From NCBI GenBank assembly GCA_026390695.1, contig JAPLFL010000129.1, positions 1 to 64,000 on the forward strand: DNA of 64,000 nt, read 5' to 3'. This DNA is from Candidatus Kapaibacterium sp. Lineage in GTDB: Bacteria; Bacteroidota; Ignavibacteria; Kapaibacteriales; UBA2268. Below, piece after piece: positions 7,337 to 16,747 of this stretch (positions within the stretch are counted from its first letter, which is position 1; each line of letters opens with the position of its first letter). A program made the position numbers and the translations under genes. The notes under the pieces were generated by a model. It saw only the letters and a program-made list of their open reading frames with translations. It made no database searches and was not told where the DNA came from.

Positions 7337-10300
7337 ATGAAAACTTTAATTGTTTATTCGTTATGTTTTTTGGCATTATTAACTAATTCATTGAAATTGA
7401 TGGGACAACAGGAATACTTCATCTATGATGTGAAGGCAAAAAAGACAATCTCCGTGAAAGAAATGGCGGAAATTACTGCTAAAAATGATGTAAATTTCTT
7501 TGGGGAATTTCATGATGATAGTTTGATACATCTGCTGCAGTTCGAGTATTTGAAGGAGTTGTATAAAACGGAACCGAATGTTGCAGTTTCGGTCGAAATG
7601 TTTGAAAGGGATGTTCAGAATATTATTAATGATTATCTTTCCGGCAAGATTAATGAGGAGGAATTTTTGAAGAATTCGCGTCCATGGCCGGATTATAAGA
7701 AGTTTTACAAGCCAATTTTGGAGCTTGCCAAGGAGAATAAACAGGCTTTGATTGCCGCTAATATTCCTCGGAAGTTCGCTGCGATTTATTCTAATCAGGG
7801 GATGAGCGGGATTGATACGGTTAATGCTGCCGATCGCAAGTTTATTGCTCGTGAAATGGTTTTGCGCGAGGATGATTATCAAAAGAAGTTTTTTGAGACG
7901 ATGATTGATAAAAAGGAGAAGCTTTCCGACAAAACACCGAATCAGATTAATACTTTGTATCTGTATTTTGGCGCTCAATGTATTAAGGATGAGACGATGG
8001 CGGAGAGTATTTTTGATTTTTTGAAGCAAAATAGCGGGAAACGGGTGTTGCATTTCAATGGCGATTTCCATTCTAATTCTTATCTGGGGACTGTTCAGAA
8101 ATTGGCGGACAGGAATAAGAAGCTGAAGATCGGGGTTATAACGCCTGTTTATTACGATAAGAAATCCGAGATCACATATAATGATTCGCTTGCACAAATG
8201 GCTGATTTTGTTATATTTTTGACCGAGCCAAAGCGTGAGCAAATGCCTGCAATGACGGGTATTAGCGGTGCAACTCATTTGGGTGAAAATTATGTGGAAT
8301 CGCATAATATTGAAATTACGATTGATCCTGAGAAATCGTATTTATCTGGATCGGATGCGCTTAAATTTAAGAATCCGATAATAAAAAAGAGCAGTTTGTC
8401 GCTATTGAAAAGCCTTGAAATTGATAAAATTGAGTTTCAGGGATATAAATTAGATTATAAAACTGTCTCAAAGGATGATCTCTACAATGAGATTATCTTT
8501 GAAAATCCATCGTTTACAAATCAGCGATATGGTGCTGATGGTATCAAGGAAGTTCGTGAAGTTAAAATCACTTACCATGGAAAGGTCTTTAATAAACCTT
8601 CGGAGACTAATCTTATCCAGAGGCATTCCAATTCGGCAGGTATCATCTCCGGTGCAAAAGGTGAAGGAATCTATCTGCCCGGTGGCTCATTCTATCCGAA
8701 TGCTGAGTATGATATGGCAAATTTTAAAGTTAAAGTGGCGGTTCCCAAGGACTTTTTGCTTATTAGCAGCGGAAATTCTGAGATGAAACTAAGTGATAAT
8801 TCAAAAGTTTACACTTTTTCAACCGATTTTCCAATTGATGATATAATTCTTGTTGGTGGGCGATATTTGGAAGCCACAAAATCTTATGATGGTAAAAAGT
8901 TTTCGATGTTCACTTTGGATTCCACCAATTTAGCTGATAAATATCTTGATGCTTCTATCGATTATTACAAATATTATACGAAACTTTTCGGGAAATACCC
9001 TTATAAAGATTTCTCAATTGTCGAAAATTTCTTTGCAACTGGCTTTGGCATGCCGGGTTATACTTTATTATCCGGTAAGCTTATGGTTATGCCATGGGTT
9101 ACTTTGTCTCCCGGATCGTTGGCACATGAATTTGTTCATAATTGGTGGGGAAATAGCTGCTTTGTTGATTATCAGTCGGGTAATTGGTGCGAGGCATTGA
9201 CATCATTTTCATCAAATTATTATTATAACATTATAACCAAGAACGAAAAAGATGCTATCGACTGGCGTAAGAAATCATTAATTTCAATAGATGCACTTCC
9301 TGAAAAAAGGAACTATCCTGTGAGTGAATTCAAATATCAGAAAGATACTTACGATGCAACGGTCGGTTATAACAAAGGTGGATTTATATTCTATGAAGTG
9401 ATGAAATTGATGGGAGAAGAGCCTTTTTTCAATGCACTTAAAGCATTTGCAGAAAAATATAAGGGAAAACGCGCATATTGGTCAAATCTTGCCAGTGTTT
9501 TTGAAACTCAGGCAAAGAAGGATAGCATCAAGCATCCTGTAAAAAAAGTTCTAAGCGCCTGGCTTAATAATAAAGTAGTTCCGACCATTAATCTTGATAA
9601 AGTAGATTTTGCTAAGGATTCACTGATTATAACAATCAATCAAACCGGTAAATTTTATATGTCAATTCCGGTGCTATTAACGGGAGACGGACAAACCAAA
9701 AAGGAATATATCATTATAAAAGATTCAATAAATAACATTATAATAAAGACAAATTTTGCTGTCGAGAAGGTTCGTTTGGATCCTGATTATGAATCATTAA
9801 GGAAATTATATTATTGGGAGAAGCCCTTTAGTTTCAGTCGCACTTTAAATGATAATCCTATTGTTGTTATGCCGGACGAGAAATCAGCAGATTATAAGGT
9901 CTCAGAAAAATTCTTTGATTTGCTAAAAGAAAGCGAATATGATTTCAAAAAAGTCAATAATTCCGAATTAACCGAGGAAATGATAAAAAATAATTCTTTA
10001 ATAATATTGGGAAATTACGGAAATAATAAAATACTAAAGGATTTTTCCGAACCAATCAAAAAATATCTTGCTAATGATGGAAAAAATATTGAATTGGATG
10101 GCAAAAAATCTGAACTCAAGGATTTTGTTGGCTTGCTAAATATTGATCATCCAAAAAGTAAAGATAAACTTTGCACAGTATTATATTTTCAGGATTTGCC
10201 AAATGCCGATGCTTTCAAGCGTATTTTCCATTATTTGTCATATTCCAGTTTACTATTAAATAATAATAAGCCCGGTCGTCCTGCAAAGCAAGCCGAGATA

Positions 10301-10357
10301 TTTCCTGCCACTACTGATAAATCAGAAATGGAGAAGCAGCGAAAAGCAATTAAATAG
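7337..10357 (+). CDS. ChaN-like domain fused to M1 aminopeptidase
   Basis: A 1006-residue exported protein. The start ATG at 7337 gives a proper signal peptide (MKTLIVYSLCFLALLTNS); the longer upstream reading runs into repeat DNA. Residues ~22-340 resemble ChaN (DUF399, haem-binding/iron-regulated family): NFFGEFHDD near the start and an FNGDFHSNS motif later. Residues ~380-820 are an M1 metallopeptidase with HEFVHNWWGN (zinc ligands His597 and His601, catalytic Glu598) and Glu619 in GNWCEALTSF as likely third ligand. The C-terminal ~180 residues are unassigned. Codon use differs between the two parts (see findings). Likely periplasmic or surface protein/peptide degradation; a role in haem or metal binding is only inferred from the ChaN family. 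Confidence 0.85.
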   Translation: MKTLIVYSLCFLALLTNSLKLMGQQEYFIYDVKAKKTISVKEMAEITAKNDVNFFGEFHDDSLIHLLQFEYLKELYKTEPNVAVSVEMFERDVQNIINDYLSGKINEEEFLKNSRPWPDYKKFYKPILELAKENKQALIAANIPRKFAAIYSNQGMSGIDTVNAADRKFIAREMVLREDDYQKKFFETMIDKKEKLSDKTPNQINTLYLYFGAQCIKDETMAESIFDFLKQNSGKRVLHFNGDFHSNSYLGTVQKLADRNKKLKIGVITPVYYDKKSEITYNDSLAQMADFVIFLTEPKREQMPAMTGISGATHLGENYVESHNIEITIDPEKSYLSGSDALKFKNPIIKKSSLSLLKSLEIDKIEFQGYKLDYKTVSKDDLYNEIIFENPSFTNQRYGADGIKEVREVKITYHGKVFNKPSETNLIQRHSNSAGIISGAKGEGIYLPGGSFYPNAEYDMANFKVKVAVPKDFLLISSGNSEMKLSDNSKVYTFSTDFPIDDIILVGGRYLEATKSYDGKKFSMFTLDSTNLADKYLDASIDYYKYYTKLFGKYPYKDFSIVENFFATGFGMPGYTLLSGKLMVMPWVTLSPGSLAHEFVHNWWGNSCFVDYQSGNWCEALTSFSSNYYYNIITKNEKDAIDWRKKSLISIDALPEKRNYPVSEFKYQKDTYDATVGYNKGGFIFYEVMKLMGEEPFFNALKAFAEKYKGKRAYWSNLASVFETQAKKDSIKHPVKKVLSAWLNNKVVPTINLDKVDFAKDSLIITINQTGKFYMSIPVLLTGDGQTKKEYIIIKDSINNIIIKTNFAVEKVRLDPDYESLRKLYYWEKPFSFSRTLNDNPIVVMPDEKSADYKVSEKFFDLLKESEYDFKKVNNSELTEEMIKNNSLIILGNYGNNKILKDFSEPIKKYLANDGKNIELDGKKSELKDFVGLLNIDHPKSKDKLCTVLYFQDLPNADAFKRIFHYLSYSSLLLNNNKPGRPAKQAEIFPATTDKSEMEKQRKAIK

Positions 10358-10382
10358 ATTATCAAGTATAAACTGCTTACCA

Positions 10383-10410
10383 ACAGTCAGAAATTTTTTC
10401 TGACTGTTTT
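10383..10410 (+). terminator. Rho-independent terminator after ChaN-M1
   Basis: Perfect 11-bp stem ACAGTCAGAAA / TTTCTGACTGT with a TTT loop, followed by a further T run. It lies 25 bp after the stop codon. Confidence 0.85.
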
Positions 10411-10605
10411 CAAAGTCAAATTGATAAACTGAGATTAGTGGAAATTTATTTTGGATTTTCACTAATCATTTGACTTTAATCCCACGCTGATTTTGAATAT
10501 TTGTAAGATCATCTTGCAGAAGCGATTCAATCAATGTGTATATTTTTCACTTTTTAAGCGACTGTCTCAAAAATATAAATTTTGCCAAATTTGTCGTTGC
10601 CGTGC

Positions 10606-10793
10606 ATGAGCTTGTGTGAAAACTGCAATTTCTTGTCATACCTGCGCATGAGACTGTGTAAAAACACGAAATATTCATGTATCTGTCATTCCCGCGAATG
10701 CGGGAATCCCCTTCCATGGCGCAATTGGGGATTCCTGCATTCGCAGGAATGACAAGAAAAGGTAGTTTTCACACACTCTCGCATGCGGGAATC
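10606..10793. repeat. Compound nested palindromic element, degraded copy
   Basis: From left: GAGCTTGTGTGAAAACT at ~10608, GAGACTGTGTAAAAACA at ~10650, the 27-bp palindromic unit (GTCATTCCCGCGAATGCGGG, ~10685), its reverse complement (ATTCCTGCATTCGCAGGAAT, ~10731), then AGTTTTCACACACTCTC at ~10764 followed by GCATGCGGG. The outer motifs are inverted copies of each other and are inserted where the centre of a further palindrome would be. The order matches the better-preserved element at 42491-42691. Confidence 0.75.
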
Positions 10794-10886
10794 CCAACCA
10801 GTAGCACTTTAGGAGATTCCCACATTACATCAATGACAGAAACGAGACTTTTGAGATAGCTTTGGATTTCATAAAATAACCTAAAA

Positions 10887-11885
10887 CTAAGGAACTTCAA
10901 CCGTGTTTAGAATCTCATTTATAATATCTTCGGTTGTTACGTTTTCTGCTTCTGCTTCATAGGTCAGACCGATACGGTGACGCAAGACATCTAATGCTAT
11001 TGCTCGGATATCTTCGGGAATAACATAGCCACGACGTTTGATAAAAGAGTATGCTTTAGCAGCTAAAGCAAGATTAATTGAGCCACGAGGAGAAGCGGCA
11101 AAGGAGATCAATTGCTTCAATTTGCCAAGTTTATATTGTTCGGGGTATCTTGTAGCGAAAATAATATCGAGAATATATCCTTCGATTTTCTCATCCATGT
11201 AAACTTCTTTTACGAGATTTCTGGCTTTTAGAATATCTTCAGGCTGCAATACGGGATTTACCGTGGGATATTCCTGTTGCAGATTCTGGCGCATGATAGC
11301 CCGTTCATCTTCACGTGAAGGATAACCAATCACGAGCTTCATGATAAACCTGTCCACCTGAGCTTCAGGCAGCGGATAAGTACCTTCCTGTTCTATCGGG
11401 TTTTGGGTGGCAAGAACCAAGAAAGGCTCATCCAATTTATAGGTATGTTCTCCGATAGTAATCTGCCTTTCTTGCATAGCTTCAAGCAAAGCACTTTGAA
11501 CCTTGGCAGGAGCGCGGTTGATTTCATCAGCAAGAATAAAGTTCGAGAAAATCGGCCCTTTTTTAACAGTAAATTCCTCACGTTTCTGACTGTAGATCAT
11601 GGTTCCCACAAGGTCAGCCGGTAAAAGGTCAGGCGTGAACTGGATTCTACTGAATTTGGCATTAATAGCCGATGACAGAGTTTTAATCGCAAGAGTTTTA
11701 GCAAGTCCCGGTACACCCTCAAGCAGTACGTGACCATTTGACAATAAACCGATTAAAAGGCGTTCGACCATAGATTTCTGACCGATAATCACCTTTCCGA
11801 TTTCCATGTTTAAAATATCGACAAAAGCGCTCTCACGCTGTATCCTTTCATTTAATTCTTTAATATCCATTTGTAAAAAATCCAA
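10887..11885 (-). CDS. MoxR-family AAA+ ATPase
   Basis: A 332-residue AAA+ chaperone-like ATPase. Walker A is GVPGLAKT (~58-65), Walker B is ILADEINRAPAKVQSALLEAM with DE as the catalytic pair, and the ATQNPIEQEGTYPLPEAQVDRF segment is the MoxR signature including sensor 1. MoxR proteins usually act with DUF58 and von Willebrand A proteins in assembling or activating complexes; no such partner lies here, so the target cannot be named. The gene stands alone, divergent from the small membrane protein at 12033. Confidence 0.92.
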   Translation of the reverse strand: MDFLQMDIKELNERIQRESAFVDILNMEIGKVIIGQKSMVERLLIGLLSNGHVLLEGVPGLAKTLAIKTLSSAINAKFSRIQFTPDLLPADLVGTMIYSQKREEFTVKKGPIFSNFILADEINRAPAKVQSALLEAMQERQITIGEHTYKLDEPFLVLATQNPIEQEGTYPLPEAQVDRFIMKLVIGYPSREDERAIMRQNLQQEYPTVNPVLQPEDILKARNLVKEVYMDEKIEGYILDIIFATRYPEQYKLGKLKQLISFAASPRGSINLALAAKAYSFIKRRGYVIPEDIRAIALDVLRHRIGLTYEAEAENVTTEDIINEILNTVEVP

Positions 11886-12032
11886 AATGAAACAAAATTG
11901 TAAATAAAAATAACCGATTAGTTATGACGAATAAATTGAAGTTCCATTGTTAATATTTTAATATGTCAAAAAGTTTAACTAATTTCGAATAAGTAAATCT
12001 AAATATTAATAATCACTTATTGGGTAGATATA

Positions 12033-12416
12033 ATGAATTTTTTCAAGAAAGCAATATTACCGATACTACTGTCAACCGTATGGATTAGTGTTTCAGAATT
12101 TGTACGAAATGAATTTATATTAAAGTCTTATTGGGTTGATCATTTTAAAAAATTAGGGATTGTATTCCCTTCCGAGCCGATAAATGGAGCTATTTGGGGA
12201 ATATGGTCATTGTTATTTGCAATTGCTGTTTTTATTATTGCTAAAAAATTCACTTTGCTTGAATCAACATTAATTGCATGGTTTGTAGGTTTTGTACTTA
12301 TGTGGTTCGTCATTGGTAACTTGGGTATCTTGCCATATGGAATCTTGTTATTTGCAGTACCGTTAAGTTTTCTGGAATCATTTATAGCCACATATATAAT
12401 AAAAAAATTATTTTAG
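12033..12416 (+). CDS. Small multi-pass membrane protein
   Basis: A 127-residue protein of no family that I recognise with confidence. It has four hydrophobic helices (~7-22, ~54-72, ~80-97, ~101-122) with a polar loop after the first (FVRNEFILKSYWVDHFKKLG). A promoter-like TTTA-N19-TAATTTCG lies at 11957-11987, 45 bp before the start, and a terminator-like hairpin follows at 12506, so it is probably a monocistronic gene. Codon use is typical of the window. Confidence 0.65.
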   Translation: MNFFKKAILPILLSTVWISVSEFVRNEFILKSYWVDHFKKLGIVFPSEPINGAIWGIWSLLFAIAVFIIAKKFTLLESTLIAWFVGFVLMWFVIGNLGILPYGILLFAVPLSFLESFIATYIIKKLF

Positions 12417-12466
12417 AACGATGATAAGTAAAATCATTCCCTATTTCAGAAGAATAAGATCAAGCT

Positions 12467-12525
12467 CAGACGAGGACGGTTAAGCTACTATAAATCAAAG
12501 TAGAACAGACGTCCTCGTCTGTTTT
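12467..12525 (+). terminator. Inverted repeat and terminator-like hairpin
   Basis: CAGACGAGGAC (12467-12477) is repeated inverted as GTCCTCGTCTG (12511-12521). The right arm contains its own hairpin CAGACG-TCCT-CGTCTG (12506-12521) followed by TTTT. It could terminate the small membrane protein transcript. The arms look like a dispersed short repeat rather than a site evolved for this gene. Confidence 0.55.
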
Positions 12526-12624
12526 ATCGATTAATTTCAAATAGGAAATGATATAAAACAGCACAAAAAGCAATCAATACTTATGTAGGAGCAGAAATCT
12601 GGCAAAATTCAAAATGGATAATGT

Positions 12625-13884
12625 TCAACCATTAACCATTGCCAACTCACCATTAATCCATGTCTGGCTTACGTGATTTACTCCAAAATGATAGAAAATA
12701 TCTGTATATGAAGCCCCATCCAAAACGAGGAAATTGGCATCCTTACCAACTTCCAGACTTCCCATAGAATCCGATTTGCAAATTGCTGCAGCCGCATTGA
12801 TTGTTGCCGCATTCAGTGCTTCTTCTGCGGTCATATTCATATTTAATGTTGCAAGACTTAAAATTTGCTGCATGTTTTCAGTAAAGCAGCTTCCTGGATT
12901 GCAATCAGTGGCTAAGGCAACAATATTCCCATTCTTTAAAATTTTTCGTGCAGGAGCATAAGGCAAACGAATAAAATAAGCTGTTCCCGGAAGAAAAGTA
13001 GCAATTGTCCCAGACTTCTTCATATTCTCAATACCCGAATCAGATATGAACAGCAGATGATCGGCAGAAACTGCTCCCATTCGCGCAGCAAGTTCAGCTC
13101 CATTAACACAGGCTAATTCATCGGCATGAACCTTCAATTTCAGACCAAGGTCAGTAGCACCTTGAAATATTTTTTCTCCCTGTTCAATTGTATAATATCC
13201 CTGATCGACAAAAGCATCACAAAACTCGGCTAAACCATGCTCTACAACTTGCGGCAACATCTCCTCACAAATTAAATCAATATATTCATCACGACGGCCA
13301 CTATACTCAGGTGGGAAATCATGTGCTCCAAGAAATGTTGAAGAAATTTGCAATTTCTTTTCTTTTCGAAGCTTTTTAATGACCCTTAAAATTTTTAGTT
13401 CTGTTTTAGTATCCAAACCATAACCGCTTTTTGTTTCAAAGGCTGTAGTACCATGTTTTATAGCATTATTAATAAGTTTTTCTGCAGATGCAAAAAGTTG
13501 TTCCTCACTGGCAGCGCGAGTTTCACGAACAGTATGTTGAATCCCTCCGCCCTGCTCTGCAATTTCGCGATAAGTGGCTCCACGCATACGTTTTGCAAAT
13601 TCATCTGATCTATTGCCACCAAATACCAAATGAGTATGAGAATCGATAAATCCTGGAATTACGGCTTTGTTTGCAGCATCAATCGACCTAAATTCTTTAA
13701 TATTACTTCCAGATAAAATATTTTTATACTCTTGATTTAAGCCAATCCAACGAATTTTAGAATCAAATAAAATTGCTGCATTTTTAATCTCGCCTACATT
13801 TTGCATCTGACTACCTGTTTTGAAAAGTTCACCATTAGCCGAACAAGTAGCAAGAGAGGAAATATTTTTTATCAGAGTCAGCAT
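12625..13884 (-). CDS. hutI: Imidazolonepropionase
   Basis: Third enzyme of histidine degradation, hydrolysing 4-imidazolone-5-propanoate to N-formimidoyl-glutamate; cytoplasmic, metal-dependent amidohydrolase. The 419-residue length is normal. Signature motifs are PGFIDSHTHLVFGGNR (metal-binding HxH), the RMRGATYREIAEQGGGI segment typical of HutI, KVHADE and ATDCNPGS near the C-terminus. It is the last gene of a six-gene minus-strand run; hutH, hutU and a formiminoglutamase gene are not adjacent, although the speB-like ureohydrolase upstream belongs to the same superfamily as formimidoylglutamase HutG. Confidence 0.95.
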   Translation of the reverse strand: MLTLIKNISSLATCSANGELFKTGSQMQNVGEIKNAAILFDSKIRWIGLNQEYKNILSGSNIKEFRSIDAANKAVIPGFIDSHTHLVFGGNRSDEFAKRMRGATYREIAEQGGGIQHTVRETRAASEEQLFASAEKLINNAIKHGTTAFETKSGYGLDTKTELKILRVIKKLRKEKKLQISSTFLGAHDFPPEYSGRRDEYIDLICEEMLPQVVEHGLAEFCDAFVDQGYYTIEQGEKIFQGATDLGLKLKVHADELACVNGAELAARMGAVSADHLLFISDSGIENMKKSGTIATFLPGTAYFIRLPYAPARKILKNGNIVALATDCNPGSCFTENMQQILSLATLNMNMTAEEALNAATINAAAAICKSDSMGSLEVGKDANFLVLDGASYTDIFYHFGVNHVSQTWINGELAMVNG

Positions 13885-13886
13885 TT

Positions 13887-14102
13887 TTATTTAATAATTT
13901 GTGGGGGATATAATTTTTTCTTAAAATGATTAAGAACAAAAATCGAAGCAAAAGCCATTGCAAAAGATAACAGAGAAACTATCAAAAAAGTAATTTCTTT
14001 AATTAGTAAATATGATCCTAAAAAGGCAATAGCTGCAATAATGTTCGAAGAAAATATAATAATTTGAGTGGTTCGGAATTTCTTTAAAGCAGGATCAATC
14101 AT
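13887..14102 (-). CDS. Small two-helix membrane protein
   Basis: A 71-residue protein with two hydrophobic helices (~15-34 and ~36-56) and a basic C-terminus. Its ATG overlaps the dapD stop as ATGA, and it ends 2 bp before the hutI start, so it is clearly translated within this operon. No recognised family; function unknown. Confidence 0.6.
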   Translation of the reverse strand: MIDPALKKFRTTQIIIFSSNIIAAIAFLGSYLLIKEITFLIVSLLSFAMAFASIFVLNHFKKKLYPPQIIK

Positions 14103-14935
14103 CGTAAAGCCTCCTCCAGAGCTACTCTGGCATCCGTTTTTTCATCACGGTATTTTATAATTAGAGGTGACGAAATTGATAAACCATTTTTCTTGCCATA
14201 AGGACTGTTGATTGTCCTCGAACCTGGCACAACAACTGCTCCTTCCGGTATTTCAAGGGGTTTCCCGTTTTCAGATTGAATTACCCTTTCATTTACCAAA
14301 TCAAAAACCTTAACCGAATTTGTAAGAATTACACCAGAACCAAGAACTGCTCTGCGTTTAATTCTAACACCTTCATATACTCCGCAATTACCACCAATGA
14401 GTACATCATCTTCGACAATAACTGGCATTAAGCCAGCAGGTTCAAGCACTCCACCAATCTGACTGGCTGCGCTTAGATGAATTCTCTTACCTAATTGCGC
14501 ACATGTGCCTACCAGAGCATGAGAATCAATCAAAGTATCAGAATCAACATAGGCTCCAACATTTATATATGAAGGTGGCATACAGATAACACCTCGTGCA
14601 ATATAGCTACCAGTGCGAATAGATGATCCACCCGGAACAATTCTGACTCCATCTCCGATATTAAACGGACGCAATTCAAAAAAGTGTTTATCATAAAATT
14701 TATAAACATGAGATTCAGTCATTTTAATAGTTTTACCATATCTGAATAGTAAAATAATTCCCTTCTTAATCCATGTATTCACAGTCCAGTTGCCAAATTC
14801 ATCAGGTTCAGCAGCTCTGATCTGCCCTTCATTCAGGAGTCCTAAAAAATGATCTGCAAATTCTTCAGTTTCATGCACTGAATTAACATCAGGATTATCA
14901 AAAATCCGTTCTATCGTTTCCCTTAATAATTTCAT
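14099..14935 (-). CDS. dapD: Tetrahydrodipicolinate N-succinyltransferase
   Basis: Transfers succinyl from succinyl-CoA to 2,3,4,5-tetrahydrodipicolinate in the lysine/diaminopimelate pathway, using the product line that starts with DapA (dapA lies at 55761-56663). The 278 residues show an N-terminal helical domain and a left-handed beta-helix built of hexapeptide repeats (NVGAYVDSDTLIDSHALVGTC, VIVEDDVLIGGNCGVYEG), with the DapD-specific RIVPGGSSIRTGSYI and VVVPGSRTI segments. Cytoplasmic trimer by family. Nine bp separate it from speB upstream. Confidence 0.95.
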   Translation of the reverse strand: MKLLRETIERIFDNPDVNSVHETEEFADHFLGLLNEGQIRAAEPDEFGNWTVNTWIKKGIILLFRYGKTIKMTESHVYKFYDKHFFELRPFNIGDGVRIVPGGSSIRTGSYIARGVICMPPSYINVGAYVDSDTLIDSHALVGTCAQLGKRIHLSAASQIGGVLEPAGLMPVIVEDDVLIGGNCGVYEGVRIKRRAVLGSGVILTNSVKVFDLVNERVIQSENGKPLEIPEGAVVVPGSRTINSPYGKKNGLSISSPLIIKYRDEKTDARVALEEALR

Positions 14936-14944
14936 AAAATCCTT

Positions 14945-15838
14945 TCAATTAAAAGAATAATTTAGCAATTTATATACCAATCTGGCACATGTAAGATTCG
15001 GATGATGTAAATTGTCCATAGGAGCCAATTCTACAACATCGAATCCGATTATTTTCTTGCCCGCATTTCTCATCTCTCTGAATATATTGAGTGTCTCGGA
15101 ATATAAAAATCCGTCCGGTTCGGGTGTACCGGTTGCTGGCATGATCGATGGATCAAAGTAATCAACATCAAAGCTAATATAAACATTATCAGAAAGCGTT
15201 TCTGCAATTTTTTTTTGCCAGTTATCGCCATGAATCCCCCTTCTGATTGCCGAGGCATAAAATGTGTTAATATTATATTTTTTTATAAATTCAGCTTCTT
15301 CCCTGCACTGAGCGCGGATTCCAACTTGTGTTATCCTTTCGTGTGGGAAAAACTCGCAAACTCTGGACATAAAACAAGCGTGTGAATAAGGTGAACCCTC
15401 GTAACTCTCCCTTAGGTCTGAGTGTGCATCGAAATGTAATAATGACATATCAGGGTATTTCCTGAAGTGTGCTGCTATCGGTGCGATTGATATAGTATGT
15501 TCACCTCCGAGAGTAACAACAAATTTATTCAGTTCAAGTAATTTATCGACCTGCTCTTCAATTTGATCCAAAGCAGCTTTATCGATATTTTCACCGAAAA
15601 TTATCGGCTCAATTGTTGCTATACCGGTATCAAAGCAGATTTCGGATTCAAATTCATCATCATAAAATTCAACATAAGCACTCGCATTTATTATTTCCTC
15701 AGGGCCATGACCAGCTCCGCCTCCATAGCTAACAGTGTGTTCATAAGGAGCTGATACTATCGCAATACCAGATTTATCCAAAAGAGAAAATTCATCCTCA
15801 ATTGCTAAAAAATTTTTAAGTTCTTGTATCGTAATCAA
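14945..15838 (-). CDS. speB: Agmatinase / ureohydrolase family
   Basis: Binuclear manganese hydrolase of the arginase-agmatinase superfamily, 297 residues. Metal ligands are visible in GGEHT, FDAHSDLR (DxHxD) and SFDVDYFDPS (DxD). The length and the TGTPEPDGF segment fit agmatinase, which gives putrescine and urea from agmatine. The superfamily also includes formimidoylglutamase, the step after HutI, and hutI is in the same operon, so that alternative deserves consideration. One bp separates it from the DUF4340 gene upstream. Confidence 0.85.
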   Translation of the reverse strand: MITIQELKNFLAIEDEFSLLDKSGIAIVSAPYEHTVSYGGGAGHGPEEIINASAYVEFYDDEFESEICFDTGIATIEPIIFGENIDKAALDQIEEQVDKLLELNKFVVTLGGEHTISIAPIAAHFRKYPDMSLLHFDAHSDLRESYEGSPYSHACFMSRVCEFFPHERITQVGIRAQCREEAEFIKKYNINTFYASAIRRGIHGDNWQKKIAETLSDNVYISFDVDYFDPSIMPATGTPEPDGFLYSETLNIFREMRNAGKKIIGFDVVELAPMDNLHHPNLTCARLVYKLLNYSFN

Positions 15839-15839
15839 A

Positions 15840-16727
15840 TTAATCTTCCTTTAATAATTCATCTTTTTTATATAATACTTTTCCTGCCTTTGAGGCTAAA
15901 ACCATAAACCATTGCGATGTTTGAGAGGTTTTTACAAGAAATCTTTCATTATCCAATCTATAGAATCTGATACTTAAAGTCTCAAATTTAATTTCATCAT
16001 ATTTTTCAGGCAACAAAGTAGGAGCTTCTTTTAAGAAAAAATCTGTTTCATAATTAGTTAAAGCAGAAAGAATATCCTTGATTTTATCGGGAACAGCCAC
16101 AAGAGAGCCTATCATCCATTTCCCTTCAATCTTTTTACATGAAAAATCTTCGCCAGCTACCTTGAATTTTATTTCTGATAATTTACTTGTATCGACTGCA
16201 AATATTGTCCTATTCTGCCAATCCTTCAAAGCTCCATTTAAAGTATAAAACCATGTTCCGTTGAGCAAAACAATTTTATTATCACCTTTCAAGCGAACGT
16301 GGGTTGCAGTAAAATCAGGTCCGGGTTTACCTGCCAATAAGTGTATTTTCAAAGTACTATCCTCAAATATCTGTAATTCCATTGCATTGGAATCAAGATT
16401 AAACAAATGGAAATTTGAGGCATTTTCAGTTACTTCGGATTTGATATACATTCTGCTACTCATTCTTAAAAGGCTTTCCAAGCGAATGGAATCAACCCTA
16501 TAATGGATAGGAGAAACAATAAACCAGCCGTCAGTCTCCTTTTTAAGGATAAAAGTACCGTTTTTATTCTTGATAATATACTTGTTGAGTTTAATCGAAT
16601 CCAATTTTACAAAGAATTTCCTATCTTGAGCTGTTAAGTTTCTCTCATCGGTATTCCGCAGTAAAAGCATTGTGACAAAAATCAAAATACTAAAACAAAT
16701 CAACAAAATAATATTCTTTTTAGACAT
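15840..16727 (-). CDS. DUF4340 domain membrane-anchored protein
   Basis: A 295-residue protein with one N-terminal membrane helix (~5-22) and a long extracytoplasmic beta-rich region. It matches DUF4340 in layout: repeated WFIVSP / GTWFYTL / GKWMIGS blocks, each a Trp-containing strand flanked by Lys. Members often occur near ABC-type gliding or export genes; their role is not established. It lies 20 bp after the OmpA-family gene in the same operon. Confidence 0.7.
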   Translation of the reverse strand: MSKKNIILLICFSILIFVTMLLLRNTDERNLTAQDRKFFVKLDSIKLNKYIIKNKNGTFILKKETDGWFIVSPIHYRVDSIRLESLLRMSSRMYIKSEVTENASNFHLFNLDSNAMELQIFEDSTLKIHLLAGKPGPDFTATHVRLKGDNKIVLLNGTWFYTLNGALKDWQNRTIFAVDTSKLSEIKFKVAGEDFSCKKIEGKWMIGSLVAVPDKIKDILSALTNYETDFFLKEAPTLLPEKYDEIKFETLSIRFYRLDNERFLVKTSQTSQWFMVLASKAGKVLYKKDELLKED

Positions 16728-16747
16728 TACTTATTTCAACCTTCAAC

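Larger units (their letters stand above)
10358..10886. other. Gene-free stretch: terminator and compound repeat
   Basis: Holds the terminator of the ChaN-M1 gene (10383-10410) and, at about 10606-10793, a compound palindromic repeat. 10411-10605 shows nothing recognisable. No gene is supported on either strand; the short GIPAFAGMT-type frame is repeat-derived. Confidence 0.8.

Noticed and set aside
10677-10859. 60-residue ORF in the compound repeat
   Set aside because: Repeat-derived (SFPRMRESPS and GIPAFAGMT), on no conserved frame.
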